Source of the DNA: Salvia splendens
Lineage: Eukaryota; Streptophyta; Magnoliopsida; Lamiales; Lamiaceae
Assembly (NCBI RefSeq): GCF_004379255.2
Contig: NC_056033.1
Span: 4,444,172-4,508,171, forward strand
DNA length: 64,000 nt
Direction: 5' to 3'
Position numbers and translations under genes: made by a program. This document shows positions 1 through 10,911 of the stretch, in pieces (position 1 is the stretch's first letter; each line of letters opens with the position of its first letter). The notes beneath the pieces were generated by a model. That model saw nothing but the letters and a program-made list of their open reading frames with translations, was not told the origin of the DNA and made no database searches.

Positions 1-391
1 TTATTACGTAACGTATTAAAATTTATATTTTGATGTCACAAATAAGTTATATTTGGATATTTTGGACAAGAGTCATTTGTTTGTGATTTCAGCCATTTTT
101 ATTGCCATTATTTCCTTTTCCTAAGCCTTCAAAGTAAATGGCACTATTTAATGGAGTAGTATTTTCATCAATTGTATCAATCTCGGGAGATCTGAAATCC
201 TAATTGTGTCAATTCATAAGTTCATATTATGCATAGATAATAAATAAATTTAATTAAGGAATTATACTTGAGTGTTAAATTTATAATAGTAATAAAAAAA
301 GTACTTAAAATGGAAGGGAAAAAGAGGGATTATATTCTCCCGCCATACATACCTTACACTGTATAGCATAACAAAATATATCGAGCTCAGG

Positions 392-400
392 TTAGGGTTT
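392..400 (-). promoter_or_regulatory. Telo-box-like motif upstream of FKBP43
   Basis: TTAGGGTTT (AAACCCTAA on the other strand) lies about 40 bp before the FKBP43 ATG. Telo-boxes are known in promoters of plant translation and cell-cycle genes. A single copy may be chance. Bases 1-391 are AT-rich upstream sequence in which nothing else was recognised. Confidence 0.35.
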
Positions 401-438
401 AAAAGGGGAGAAATCCCAACACCAACGCTCAACTGATC

Positions 439-3400
439 ATGGCCTTCTGGGGTAAGCCTCTCTCTTTCTTAGTGATTAGCATTTTCAATCTATTTATTCT
501 CAGATATTTTTGAAATGGAAGAGTAAATCCGTCGCGCGCATTTTCTTCTTCCTTTTTTCGGTGATTGATGTGTGGATCGGTTTTTATGTTGCAGGCGTGG
601 AGGTAAAGCCGGGGAAACCGATAACGCATTCTTGTGAGAAGGCAACAGGAAGGCTTCGGATTTCACAGGTACGTTGTAATGTATATTGATTGTGATGAAA
701 ATTGAATTTGGTTCAGAAGCTGCTAGAAACCTTATTTGAGATTGTGCTGTTGTGTTTTTTATTGAATTTTGTTGATATTGTCTATGTGCTATGACTGGTC
801 AGGCGACGTTGGGATTTGGTGAGTCTTCAAAGAGCTCCGTAGTACAGTGTAATGTGGGTAATAGAAGCCCGGTTCTTCTCTGTGTGCTGCTACCAGGCCG
901 AATGGAGTCATCCCATATTGAATTGGAATTTGAGGAGGCGGATGATGTGGTTTTTTCTGTAGTTGGTCCACGAAGTGTCTACCTTACTGGCTATTATGTC
1001 CGTCAGAGTGGGCATTCAAATGGTCGTAGTGATACGTATCCTTGTTCATGTTTGTGGCTTCTGATTATAAAGTTAGTTTAGTTCCTCAAGGTTTACTACA
1101 TTTTTGTGCTTACTCATTGCTATCTCGCTTAGTATTAAGTTTTGGGAAAAGATTCCTTGCATAGCCCCACAACATAAACTCACCAGTGTCATTTCTTCTT
1201 TTTCTATCGCATCTGTTTTATTTGGTGTATGTTTCTTGGCCTTCCTTTACTATGATTTTAACAGAGAGTCATATGGCGTTGATATTGAACACTCCCCTAC
1301 AGATCGATCTAATTATAATAGTGAAGGTGATGAAGGATATGATGACAGTTTCATTAACGATGATGAATGCCAAGTTTCTTCTCCAGGGTCCCCTGTTTTT
1401 TATAGCAAAGGTATGTTTAGACAAATTAATGCTTATTTATGTTAGTCCATTTGGTGCTCATGTACATGTACCTTTAATTAATTAAGGCTCCAGATGCACA
1501 ACTCCTGTTCTTATTGATGTAAGTGGAATCTTATCCTAGAAGTTCTCATATTGCAAGAATATATAGTCACCTGTACAAATAGCCTTTATAGTTTTGAATG
1601 GTTATTGTGATTTTCAATTTTTCAACATCAACTTTAGTGCTGTCAAGAAGTATTGGCCTTATGGTTTGGGCTTTCTATTATCAAAGGAATGGATGAGGTT
1701 ATGCCAGAAAAGGATAAGCCGAAGAGCAAAAAGGGTCGAAATAAACAAGGTAGGAAAAGACAATGGGTGAGTGAGTCAGATAATGATGCAAGTTCACCCA
1801 AAAGGGAAGAAGAGGCTGGTGAAATGGATGTTGAGTGTCAAAAAGATGCAAAGAAAACTACATGTGGTGATGATGGAGAAATGGAAGATGAAGCAAAAGA
1901 TGATGACATATGTGGTAGTCAATCAAAGCAAAAGGCTGATCCTCTAGATATCAGTGACAAAATACAAAGGTAATACAGATTTTTATTACTGAAGATTTTG
2001 AAGCTTTTAAGGCATACTTTTGCTTCTAATCTCCCCACTTTCTTTGTTCAGTATTGAATGTTCAGCATCAATTATCAAGTAATATATGATCAAGATTAGA
2101 TATTTTATATATATTATATGGTTTCATTTTGTAGGGTGACACAACTGCCATCACTGGATGAAGAAGGGACAGAGATTAATAAGATGAAATCTCATGATCA
2201 GTGAGTATCATCTATCAATTTGAGTGTCTATATTTATATTGCTTTTGCTCGCAATGTGCTTAATTTCTTCCTTACCGTGATCCTCAATAAGGGAAAAGCC
2301 CAGAAAGAAAAGAAAGCAATGCCCTGTTACAAAGAGAACCAATGAAGTTCAGACTGATAATGAGGACCCTGCTGTCCCCAGAGTGTGTAAAGAGCATGAA
2401 GCTGTGGCCTCGGCTGATCTGTGAGATTCTTTTTCATTTTCCTATTTGGGTGTGTTTGATGTATTTTTAAAGGTCAGTTGAGTCACTTGAATGGTGCATC
2501 TTTATGATTATTTAGTGATAAGTGGTAGTCCTAAATCTTTCATTGGCAATTCTTATTAGTACCCTTGATGAGTATTTGTTCTTTTGTTACATGCTCTAGC
2601 ATGGGAGTTGGTGGAGATCATTTGATGACAGCTCTAGAATTGGACTCTGCAAATGGCCCAAAATTGAAAGAGAGATGCAGTGAACTGTTGGAAGGAGAAC
2701 TTACAGAAGGGACTGATGAAAAATTTCAGAATATTACTGAAGATTTAGTTGAGCCAGTTTCGCTACAAACTGATAATTTGACAGAGAATCAGCCAGCTGA
2801 AAATGGAGAATGTGAACAGCAACAAACACCTGAAGAAACCAGTATGGAAGAATGTGGTCCCGAATGTCACAATGTACAGAGTAATGGTGAAGTAATGCAA
2901 GAAGTACATATTGACGGAAAAACAGATGATCTGCCAGCTGAAATCATGCAAGAAGTGTGTGATGAAAGAAAAACAGATGATTTGCCAGCTCAAGTCATGC
3001 AAATAGAACACACTGACAGAGAAACAGATAATCTTCAAGCTGAGGTCATGCAAGAAGAGCATGCAGAAAGAAAAATAGATGATCTTCCGGCAGAAAATGG
3101 AGACAATGAAGAGGGCCAGATTGATAGGTAAGTGGCACATGCCTTTTTTCACTTTTAGTGGTCAACATCAATTCAATGACTCTTGGAGAGTGTTAATCTA
3201 AGTATCTATACAGCAAACTTATTACAAAGGTAATTCAAAATAACAAATTAACCAATTTCAACACGACGGCTCTTCCTAATACACTTTCCACTTCTGATAA
3301 ATCAGTTGTATAGAACTTTTCCAAGTTCCAGCCCATAATCTCTTGCACTGTGGTTTTTATCATATATTTCTTATTGCAGCAATATCACCGACACCAAAGT

Positions 3401-4716
3401 AACTGAGTTACTAGCTAATGGCAGTCAAGATGATAAAGTCAAGAAAAAGAGAAAGAAAAAGAAAAGTAAAGGCAAGGGAGACTTGGACATGAGTGCAATT
3501 CAGATGTTAGATAATCAAGAGACTGAAACTGAGACTGAGAGCACTAAAATAGTGCCATTTGATACAAGGACCTTATCAAATGGATTGACTATTAAAGATT
3601 TGAGCAGTGGACCACCAGGTGGGAGAGTGGCTGTTCCAGGCAAAAAGGTATGTTTTATTTGCTGGCTTGGTCAGAGATAAGTAGCTTATATCTGAATGCC
3701 ATGTTTCATGTTTGACTTGATGTATGTGTGCTCTATTCTGTCACATATTGTGGATCTACGAAATATGGATCAGATCAAGATCCACTACAATGGCATGTTG
3801 AAGGAGAGTGGACTTGTTTATGACTCAAATGTGGGTGGTCCTGCCTTCAAGTTTCTGCTAGGTAAGAATATCTGTATGCTTAACAGACCACCATCCATCC
3901 CAGTTGACTTTTGACTTTTGTGAACAGAGAAGCCAAAATGACATTTTTTAGATGCTTTCTTATCATCATTTTCGTTCTATCTACATTCAGGTGATAAAGC
4001 ATATATCGATGGATGGAATGTTGGTATTGATGGTATGTACTTCTGAAACTGATTATTATTAGTGTATTTGCTTTTCTTGTCAATCAAATATCAATGTCAT
4101 TAGCCATCATTTATAACTGTTGTTAGTATGCCTTGAATCTGTATGCCTTGTTAGTATGCCTTGAATCTGTTTCCTAATTGGGATAGGATTATGTTTCCTA
4201 ATTAGGATAGGATCCCATGTGTGCCCATTTATATGGGAGTAGAGCACATAAATCTAAAATCTGTAGCCATAATCTGAAAACACTCTGAATAAAATCTGTT
4301 CTCCGTTTCCTGCCCGTGGACGTAGCCAACAACGGACGTAGCCAACAACGTTGGTGAACCACGTAAATCTGTGTCTTCTTTACGTTTCTGTTTGTCTCGA
4401 TTACACAATTGCTCTATACTGTCACAACAATAACCTTGATCACAAAATATGATTTCTTCAGGTATGCGAGTTGGTGATAAGAGGAGGTTAATCATTCCAC
4501 CTTCAATGGGGTATGTATTGAATCTAAGAGATACTTTGAAACTACCACCACCATCTTACATCTCATGGCCCATCGAAGTTAATTTATTTATTTTTAAAAT
4601 CTGCACAATTTTTGTTATGATTGTGCTGCAGTTATGGAGATGTTCAAGTAGGAGCCGATATTCCGCCAAACTCATGGCTAATCTACGACATTGAGTTAGT
4701 GAAAGTGTATCACTAA
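439..4716 (+). CDS. FKBP43: FKBP-type peptidyl-prolyl isomerase with nucleoplasmin-like N terminus (FKBP43/FKBP53 group)
   Basis: A nuclear prolyl cis-trans isomerase of the plant class that combines a nucleoplasmin-like N-terminal domain (histone-chaperone type) with a C-terminal FKBP domain. Exons are 439-451, 595-668, 803-1035, 1265-1410, 1687-1969, 2135-2200, 2292-2420, 2600-3127, 3380-3647, 3774-3861, 3991-4032, 4462-4510 and 4632-4716. They total 2004 nt, in frame, giving 667 aa. The start [13 protein letters not shown] is the family's typical N terminus. Residues 1 to about 105 form the nucleoplasmin-like fold. The middle is acidic and lysine-rich, with nuclear-localisation-type KKKRKKKK runs and a 4 x 17-aa repeat. 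The last ~110 residues are the FKBP domain, with [36 protein letters not shown] and [13 protein letters not shown]. The middle is longer than I recall for the Arabidopsis relatives (roughly 480-500 aa). FKBP43 rather than FKBP53 is judged from the N terminus only. Exon 5's acceptor is the least certain, chosen by phase. Confidence 0.88.
2889..3092 (+). repeat. 4 x 51-bp in-frame coding repeat in FKBP43 exon 8
   Basis: Four consecutive 17-residue units of the type [51 protein letters not shown] and [17 protein letters not shown] fill exactly 204 bp. The unit is a multiple of three, so copy number can change without breaking the frame. It lies in the acidic linker between the nucleoplasmin-like and FKBP domains. 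Confidence 0.9.
4118..4429. mobile_element. Solo LTR in FKBP43 intron 11
   Basis: The 312-bp segment begins TGTTG and ends CAACA, the perfect inverted ends of a retrotransposon LTR. It is bordered by the 5-bp direct repeat ATAAC at 4113-4117 and 4430-4434. No internal retrotransposon coding region is present, so this is a solo LTR. A short internal duplication (TAGTATGCCTTGAATCTG twice) lies near its left end. The splice sites of the flanking exons are intact. Confidence 0.88.
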
Positions 4717-5518
4717 CTTCTGTTTTGTCTAGCTTCATTTCCCTTTCTGGCTCAACACTCTTGAAGTTGTGGAAGAAACTAGAGGATCAAAGCAGATAGG
4801 ATTTTTTGTAATGGGGTCTGAAACTAGAAATCCAGAGTTGAAAATATTTTTAACAAGGGTAAAACCGTTGCTTCATTTTGGTCTTGCCTGCAAAAATAAA
4901 CTTATCCACGCAAACAATGGTTGATAAGATTTGGCAAGTTTTTGTAAAATCTCAGTATCAGACTCCATCTGGTCTTAAGATGGCCTCTTTTGCATCTCAA
5001 GTATATTCCCGTACAATTATGTGTATGTTATTGTTTTGATTTTCTTCCAGAATAAACAGAACATGATTTTCGAGTATATGGTTTGCACCTTGAAGTAAAT
5101 GGACATGGGAAAGAATACACAATTACAGACAAAAACAAATTTGTTTACATTCAAATGCACAATGCATACAATTAGAATGGATAGGGTTTAGGATTCATAA
5201 ATTAACGGTATTGTGTGAATGACCCACTAGACCACAACCACCTTTCATCACATGAGTGTTATTCTGTACAACAAAAGAGGCCCTGAAAATTACAGCAAGA
5301 ACGCAATAAAATACCAAATTTGATGAGTCAGAAAACATGATCGGATGGCCAAAAAATTAATAGGGGCCCATTAAAAGAGTTCAGACATCAGACATCAGAC
5401 ATCATCACTCTCATTGCTTCAGTTCTTTGGCTACTTCAACATAAATGGTAAAATCTGTCCATCTTTTTCATGTCAAAATATGCACGCATGGATATCGCCT
5501 CAAAGATCATTCCTCAGC
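4717..5518. other. Convergent intergenic spacer (FKBP43 / KU80 3' ends)
   Basis: About 800 bp between two convergent stop codons. It should contain both 3' UTRs and polyadenylation signals; AATAAA-type hexamers occur on the + strand (AAAATAAACTT near 4893, AGAATAAACAG near 5051). No coding feature was recognised. Confidence 0.5.
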
Positions 5519-8500
5519 TTATGGCTCCTTCAGTAGAAGAACACGCGCTTCAGTTTCTGGAACATTGCTGCGTGGAGATAATGTTACATCAATAGGAATT
5601 CATTTTGTACAGAGTTGAAAAGAAAGGAGTCTGCAAGATGGAGATTATAAGAGCAAACCTCTCAGGTTCTTCACTCTTGCTTATTAGCATCACATTATTT
5701 GATGCTAAAAAATCAGATAAGCTGTCCAGGTGTCTCTCGTGGCAGAATTTGTTGAGATGGCGCAGAAAATCATTGAACTGTTCTGGTTCCTGTAAAAAAA
5801 AGGAGTGATTCCAAATTTAACTCGTGTTTACCAGTTCTATGCGGTTCTAGGGAGCGTGGGAGAGAGGGCAAAGCAGTCTCAGGTTGTATACCTGCTTACA
5901 AATGCAACCTTTGCGGAGAGCAACTAAGCACTCGAGAATTTTCTGATATGTGTCTCCTTCAACAGAGTCCTCTACTAGATTATAAATCTTATCCTTCATA
6001 CTCTGGAAAGCTTTACGAACCCAGTCTGGACTATCTCTACGAGACATCATGGCTTCAAATTCTTGAACAGTATTTGAATCTTGCTCAACTTTGACTTGAG
6101 ACGGGTATTCAGCAGCATCCATTGCTTGGCCAGCAGCAGCAACTCCTTCCCCGTCTTCACTTGATCCAGTTGGTTTTTCTCTTATTCTTCTAGATGATTT
6201 TTTCAGCTGCAAAAATAGACCAACTTTCAGTATGAAAATATCAAGGAGGTTGTGACAACTATGTTGTGCAATGAGATAAACATAACCTTTGGGTTTTCTT
6301 TGAGTTCAAAGGACCTACAGAATTCCTCAATCACGGCTGTATTTTGATGAAGAAGTTCGGGATCAGGCTCTGTTATCCTTTTGAGGGTCTCATCAATTTG
6401 GGGGATATTAGCACTTGGGTCCTTAGATCTCAACTCAAGAGAGCGGTAAAAGCGCTGGGGTTGTCATGTGGAACCATGCGTGTGTCATTTTTTAAATAAT
6501 AACAGGAACTTTTATCTTCGCAAGATCTTTTATTGTAAACACAACGGACAGGCCATATGTTCATAACCGAAAAACTAGCATAGGAAATTTAGTGATGCCA
6601 GTCGAATAGTGTTATTCAAATTTTAATCAGCAAAGATAGTACCTCAAGAGCAGGATTAGGTGTCAGATCGGGTGGCAAAACTTCCTCTCCGTCAGCTGGA
6701 GCAAGATCGAGCATTTGTACCAATTTATCTGCAGCATCTTGCTGCTGTTCATTTGGCTGCATTGATGAAGGTAGATTGCTAAATGATGGAAACTGGAACT
6801 CTCTCACATCCTCCGCAAAAGGCAGCACATTGAAGTAAAATGAATCTGGCTACAAGTTTAGAAGGCATAATGTTAATGTCATGTTCAAGATAGGTTTCTT
6901 TGCAATTTTCCTTGCAGCTACTTACAACGCTATCTTTCGCCGACACATTAGGAGTTAGAACCCCTATAACAACATTTGTCTGCCCCTGTCTCCACACACA
7001 GCGGACTATAGCTACTTTGTTCATTTCCTTCATTGCTCTTGCTAATGCAGAAATTGCAAGAATGGCCTTTGTATTCCCAGGTTCAGCAATGAAGAGGTTT
7101 ACGTCTTTCATATAATAATGTCTTTGAGCACATGATGATTGAAATAACAAGCTCTTCAGCAACTCCATGAGGATTATTAAATCATGTAAAAATTACGAGG
7201 GTTGGCAAGAGGACCCAGATCTTACCTCATGATATTTGAAGCATCCGTAAAGCCTAAAAGTTTCAAACCCTTCTCTGGTTTGAACTTCACAGCCTCCCAT
7301 TCAGCAGATGATATAGGGACAACTTGAGGACCGTAGCGGTAGCCCTTGATCCTTTGTTCTGGTGGAACAACTCTCTTGGGATCTTCAATACTTCGGTATT
7401 CATAATCAACCTTAATTTCATGTGAGGCAAATTTATCTGTTGGAGGCGCCTTATCAGAATACTTTTTCAACGTGGGAAATTTCTCTTCACATGTTTTCTT
7501 GTAGACCCAGACCTGATAGTAAATCAAGACAACCAAAATGTTTAACATTGGAGAAGTAGAGATGTATCTGATGAAAACTGTCAATAATATTATGCAACTG
7601 CATATATTAGACAAAAGCTCAGAAGCAAGCACAATAGACAGCTAATGAACCAAGGGTAACTAGACACATAAAGTGCAGTTCTAGGCTTCTAGCCTACAGA
7701 GTAGTTCGTCAAATATATATCTTTGGCTAAGCATTAAAACATTAGATATCAAAAGGTATCTGCATGTCTAACAACTTAAGCTTCTTATTAGTTGGTCATT
7801 CCATATTGACAGTGAAGAACCAAAACTATGGGTTTAAGTCTACTTGTCACCTCTCTCTGGGACAACCCTGCATGCTCAGTGTGAAAGCAAAGAGTCAAGC
7901 AAATGGCAATATATGGTCTTCAACCAACTGAGGTTGTATAACCCAAAATTATTTCAATGAACATTCTGTAACTCAAATTACAGATTCCAAGTATATATGC
8001 TATTTATCCTTAACACAGTTATGTCAAATCAACCATTGTCTATGATTGAACACATATCTAGACATCAACATCTGGTGATGTTACATGTATGAAAAGATTT
8101 GGCACTTCATTATCAATTCTCAAAAAGTCAAAAATAAGGAAATATGATAATGAAACTGTAGAAGGTGAAAGCAGGCATTCGGAATATCATCCATATTGAA
8201 AAGAATTAACTAGTGAAAAATAAGAAAATGATCTAGCGTGACACTAGGACATGAAAAATACACAGGTCATTCATGGATGATATTAATATGCCAACTGATT
8301 CGACAAAAATGGAGTGAGAAAGTCCACAGTATGTTGATACATGAAAGCTACCTCCAACTATGTTGTATCCAACCAACAACTAAATGAGCTAGTATTTCAA
8401 TAAAGTAATAACAACTGGGTTTATTATCATCAGTTGCAAAATCATGGGATACGGGAGTCTCACCTTGATCTTCATTATATAGCTCAGCTCAAAATCACCC

Positions 8501-9977
8501 CTGTATGTGGTAACTGGTGTTATATTACGAGTCCTTAGTGCACCTAATAAGGAAGTTGCATTCCCGACATACACCTTTGAAGAAGATTTGTTGGAAAGCA
8601 GACCTAAAAGGAAGTCATTCTCTTCCACAATCTTCTTGTCCACATCCCAATCTTTTTGTGCTCTAACAACAACACAATCCATCTTCATGCCATGTGCCAT
8701 CATCTGTGCTGCAACTGTTTTTACTTGATCCTCCTTTGTTCCCTCATATGGGAGTCTGGTTGGAGTAACTGCATTAGTTATGAGGCATAAACGCTTCTTT
8801 CCCTTGTTAGTTTCCTTATACTTCTTTATCATCATATCCATCCCAACAACAACAGCATCAAGAACTTCAGCAAAGTTAAGGTAATGGGTTCCATCATTTG
8901 AAAAACATCAAAACAGACTCTGCTTACCATGAAATCATTTCAGCAAGCGACTATATCATATGAAAAAATCATTTTCAACAATAAACCTGATCAATCCCTG
9001 GGATAGATAAAACATTAAACTCAATTAGACAACTGCAACCAACTACTTCCCTGCACCTTGCTTATGGGATTTTTCTTCCTTTATACTGATAAGTTGTTTC
9101 CTTAATTATTGAGGGAACAAACAACCCATATCAAAGCAAAAAGCTTTACTAAATCATCTAGAAGCCAATCTAAGAGAATAGTTAGCTGAACACCAAACTT
9201 TAGCACATAAATTGGATACAATCTCCACGTGCACTTCCTCGGGGAAGTTGATGTAGAACATCCACAAGAGCCCCATCAACAACCTTAATATCCCTCAAAA
9301 CAGTCACATTCTCGTACCCGCCCACTTCCACTGTCAAGTCATTTTTAGTATCTGAAATTTCAACTCAACACATTCAATCTCCAGCTATCAAAATGACAAA
9401 TATAAGAAAGCATTGCTAAATCACCACACCGCCCAAAATCATATGAAATACCTGTAGTACCAAACGCGACAACTCCCACTTCATCATACTTTCCGTAAAT
9501 CAGCTGCGTCAATTGAATGTAGGCAGTTAAAAAATCAGAGAAATTGCAGACGCACGACGGCCATCGAGAGATTCTATGTAATGCAAACGCATTGAATTTG
9601 GGCGATTTCACACAATTATCAGAAAACACCCAAATTACGAGGCAGCGATCACTAGTTGAGTTTGAAAAAAAAATTATGCTGAACGCAACAACAACAAAAA
9701 ATGTTTGAATGTACCTTCTTCTCTGCAAGTAGGCAACAAACTTTTTCAACTTCCGGCAGCACACCATGCATCGACGGACCGACTTCAATCAGCAGCACCA
9801 GACTTTCCTGTCATCCATTTTTTTAATAAAAAGAAGTCAATAGTTTTCCTATAAATTTCATTACTGCAACACAGAAATCTATGTCCATAACCCGCAGCAG
9901 AGAAACTCGATTTTCACGAGAAATGAAAAACAAAAACATTAATGAAAATGGAGAAAAATTACCTTATTTCGAGCCAT
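5519..9977 (-). CDS. KU80: Ku80, DNA double-strand-break repair and telomere protein
   Basis: The large subunit of the Ku70/Ku80 heterodimer, which encircles broken DNA ends for non-homologous end joining and acts at telomeres. Exons in transcript order are 9977-9963, 9807-9715, 9503-9452, 9351-9220, 8864-8464, 7512-7226, 7151-6926, 6849-6643, 6454-6287, 6206-5892, 5789-5659 and 5567-5519. They total 2076 nt, in frame, giving 691 aa, close to the plant family length (about 680). Residues 1-231 (exons 1-5) form the vWA-like domain, with KLIYGKYDEVGVVAFGT and TNKGKKRLCLITNA. Exons 6-9 encode the DNA-encircling Ku core, with KGYRYGPQVVPIS, ARAMKEMNKVAIVRCVWRQG, GVLTPN and PFAEDVREFQFPSF. Exons 10-12 encode the helical C-terminal region, ending EARVLLLKEP. 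The long intron between exons 5 and 6 (7513-8463) shows no other feature. The start MARNK fits a 15-nt first exon. No frame break was seen, so the gene looks intact. Confidence 0.93.
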
Positions 9978-10063
9978 GTTTACAACTTAAAAACGAAGAG
10001 AGAGGGAAAGAGCAAGACAACAAGAGGTCAGCGATGGCGTTAGGTCTCTCTATTCTTCTATTT

Positions 10064-10072
10064 ATTCCCGCG
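10064..10072 (+). promoter_or_regulatory. E2F-like site upstream of KU80
   Basis: ATTCCCGCG fits the plant E2F consensus WTTSSCSS and lies about 90 bp upstream of the KU80 start codon. E2F control is known for several plant replication and repair genes; its use here is inference. Confidence 0.3.
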
Positions 10073-10850
10073 CAGAGCAGAGCGGTAAGCTTCTCCGATA
10101 ATTTTCTTCACCTTTGTTTCTACAAAAAATGAACTCTTCTTTTTATACATCAAAACTACTCTCTTTCGTTCGCTATTTCACTAAATTATGTAATTACATT
10201 TTATTATATTATAATCAAACTTATAAATATAATTCATATTTATTAATTTTTTACTTCATTATTCTTATATTTTTTAAATCACGTTAAATTAAAAGTGAAA
10301 TCCGTCACGAAAACTATAAACTTTGCCCTAAAATTTAGTATTCCTTGCGAACATTGAAATTGGTATATAATATTACAAATTTTGCATTTTGTTTCGTATT
10401 TCCCACGACATGTCTATTACTCCTACTATATTTGACTAACGTACGAGACTTTTTTTTATCATACTTGATAATACAATTAAATCAACGTGGTTTTCAACAT
10501 GACTTTTTATCCAACATGTTATGAACTTAAAAAGTAATTTAAAATATTATAAAACTTATCATGGTTGCTTACGTAGAATAAGATTTCGATGAATATATCT
10601 TATTTAAGTGAGTTTGGGAAATACCAAACAAAATATAAAATTTATGATATTAGAGAAAAAGTTTATGGAAAATATAACAAAGTTCATGGTTTCAAGCACC
10701 AATATCCCAAAATAAAAATACGATGCAATCAACTAAGGGTATTTATGGCATTTAATTCAGTAATTTTAGTCTAAAGTTTTTTTACTATATGAAGCAAAAC
10801 ACGCTTTATGGTCTATGTCGTTTCTTCGAGTATACCTATTTATGAGCAGG

Positions 10851-10862
10851 AGAGAGAGAGAG

Positions 10863-10892
<30 letters not shown>
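10851..10892 (+). repeat. GA microsatellite in the cornichon 5' leader
   Basis: Two GA runs (GAGAGAGAGAG, then a longer one after GTTTCA) end about 20 bp before the ATG at 10912. GA tracts in plant 5' leaders are common and can bind GAGA-binding BBR/BPC factors. Confidence 0.8.
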
Positions 10893-10893
<1 letters not shown>

Positions 10894-10911
10894 TGCTCTT
10901 CAGAGGCAGCG

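Larger units (their letters stand above)
9978..10911. promoter_or_regulatory. Bidirectional promoter region between KU80 and cornichon
   Basis: The two genes diverge with 934 bp between start codons. The middle (10140-10800) is AT-rich with no gene. The cornichon side ends in a (GA)n tract in the probable 5' UTR. The sequence shows only the arrangement; shared regulation is inference. Confidence 0.5.

Noticed and set aside
392..400. Telomere-like repeat
   Set aside because: Only one TTAGGGTTT unit is present, so there is no interstitial telomere array; it is listed only as a possible telo-box.
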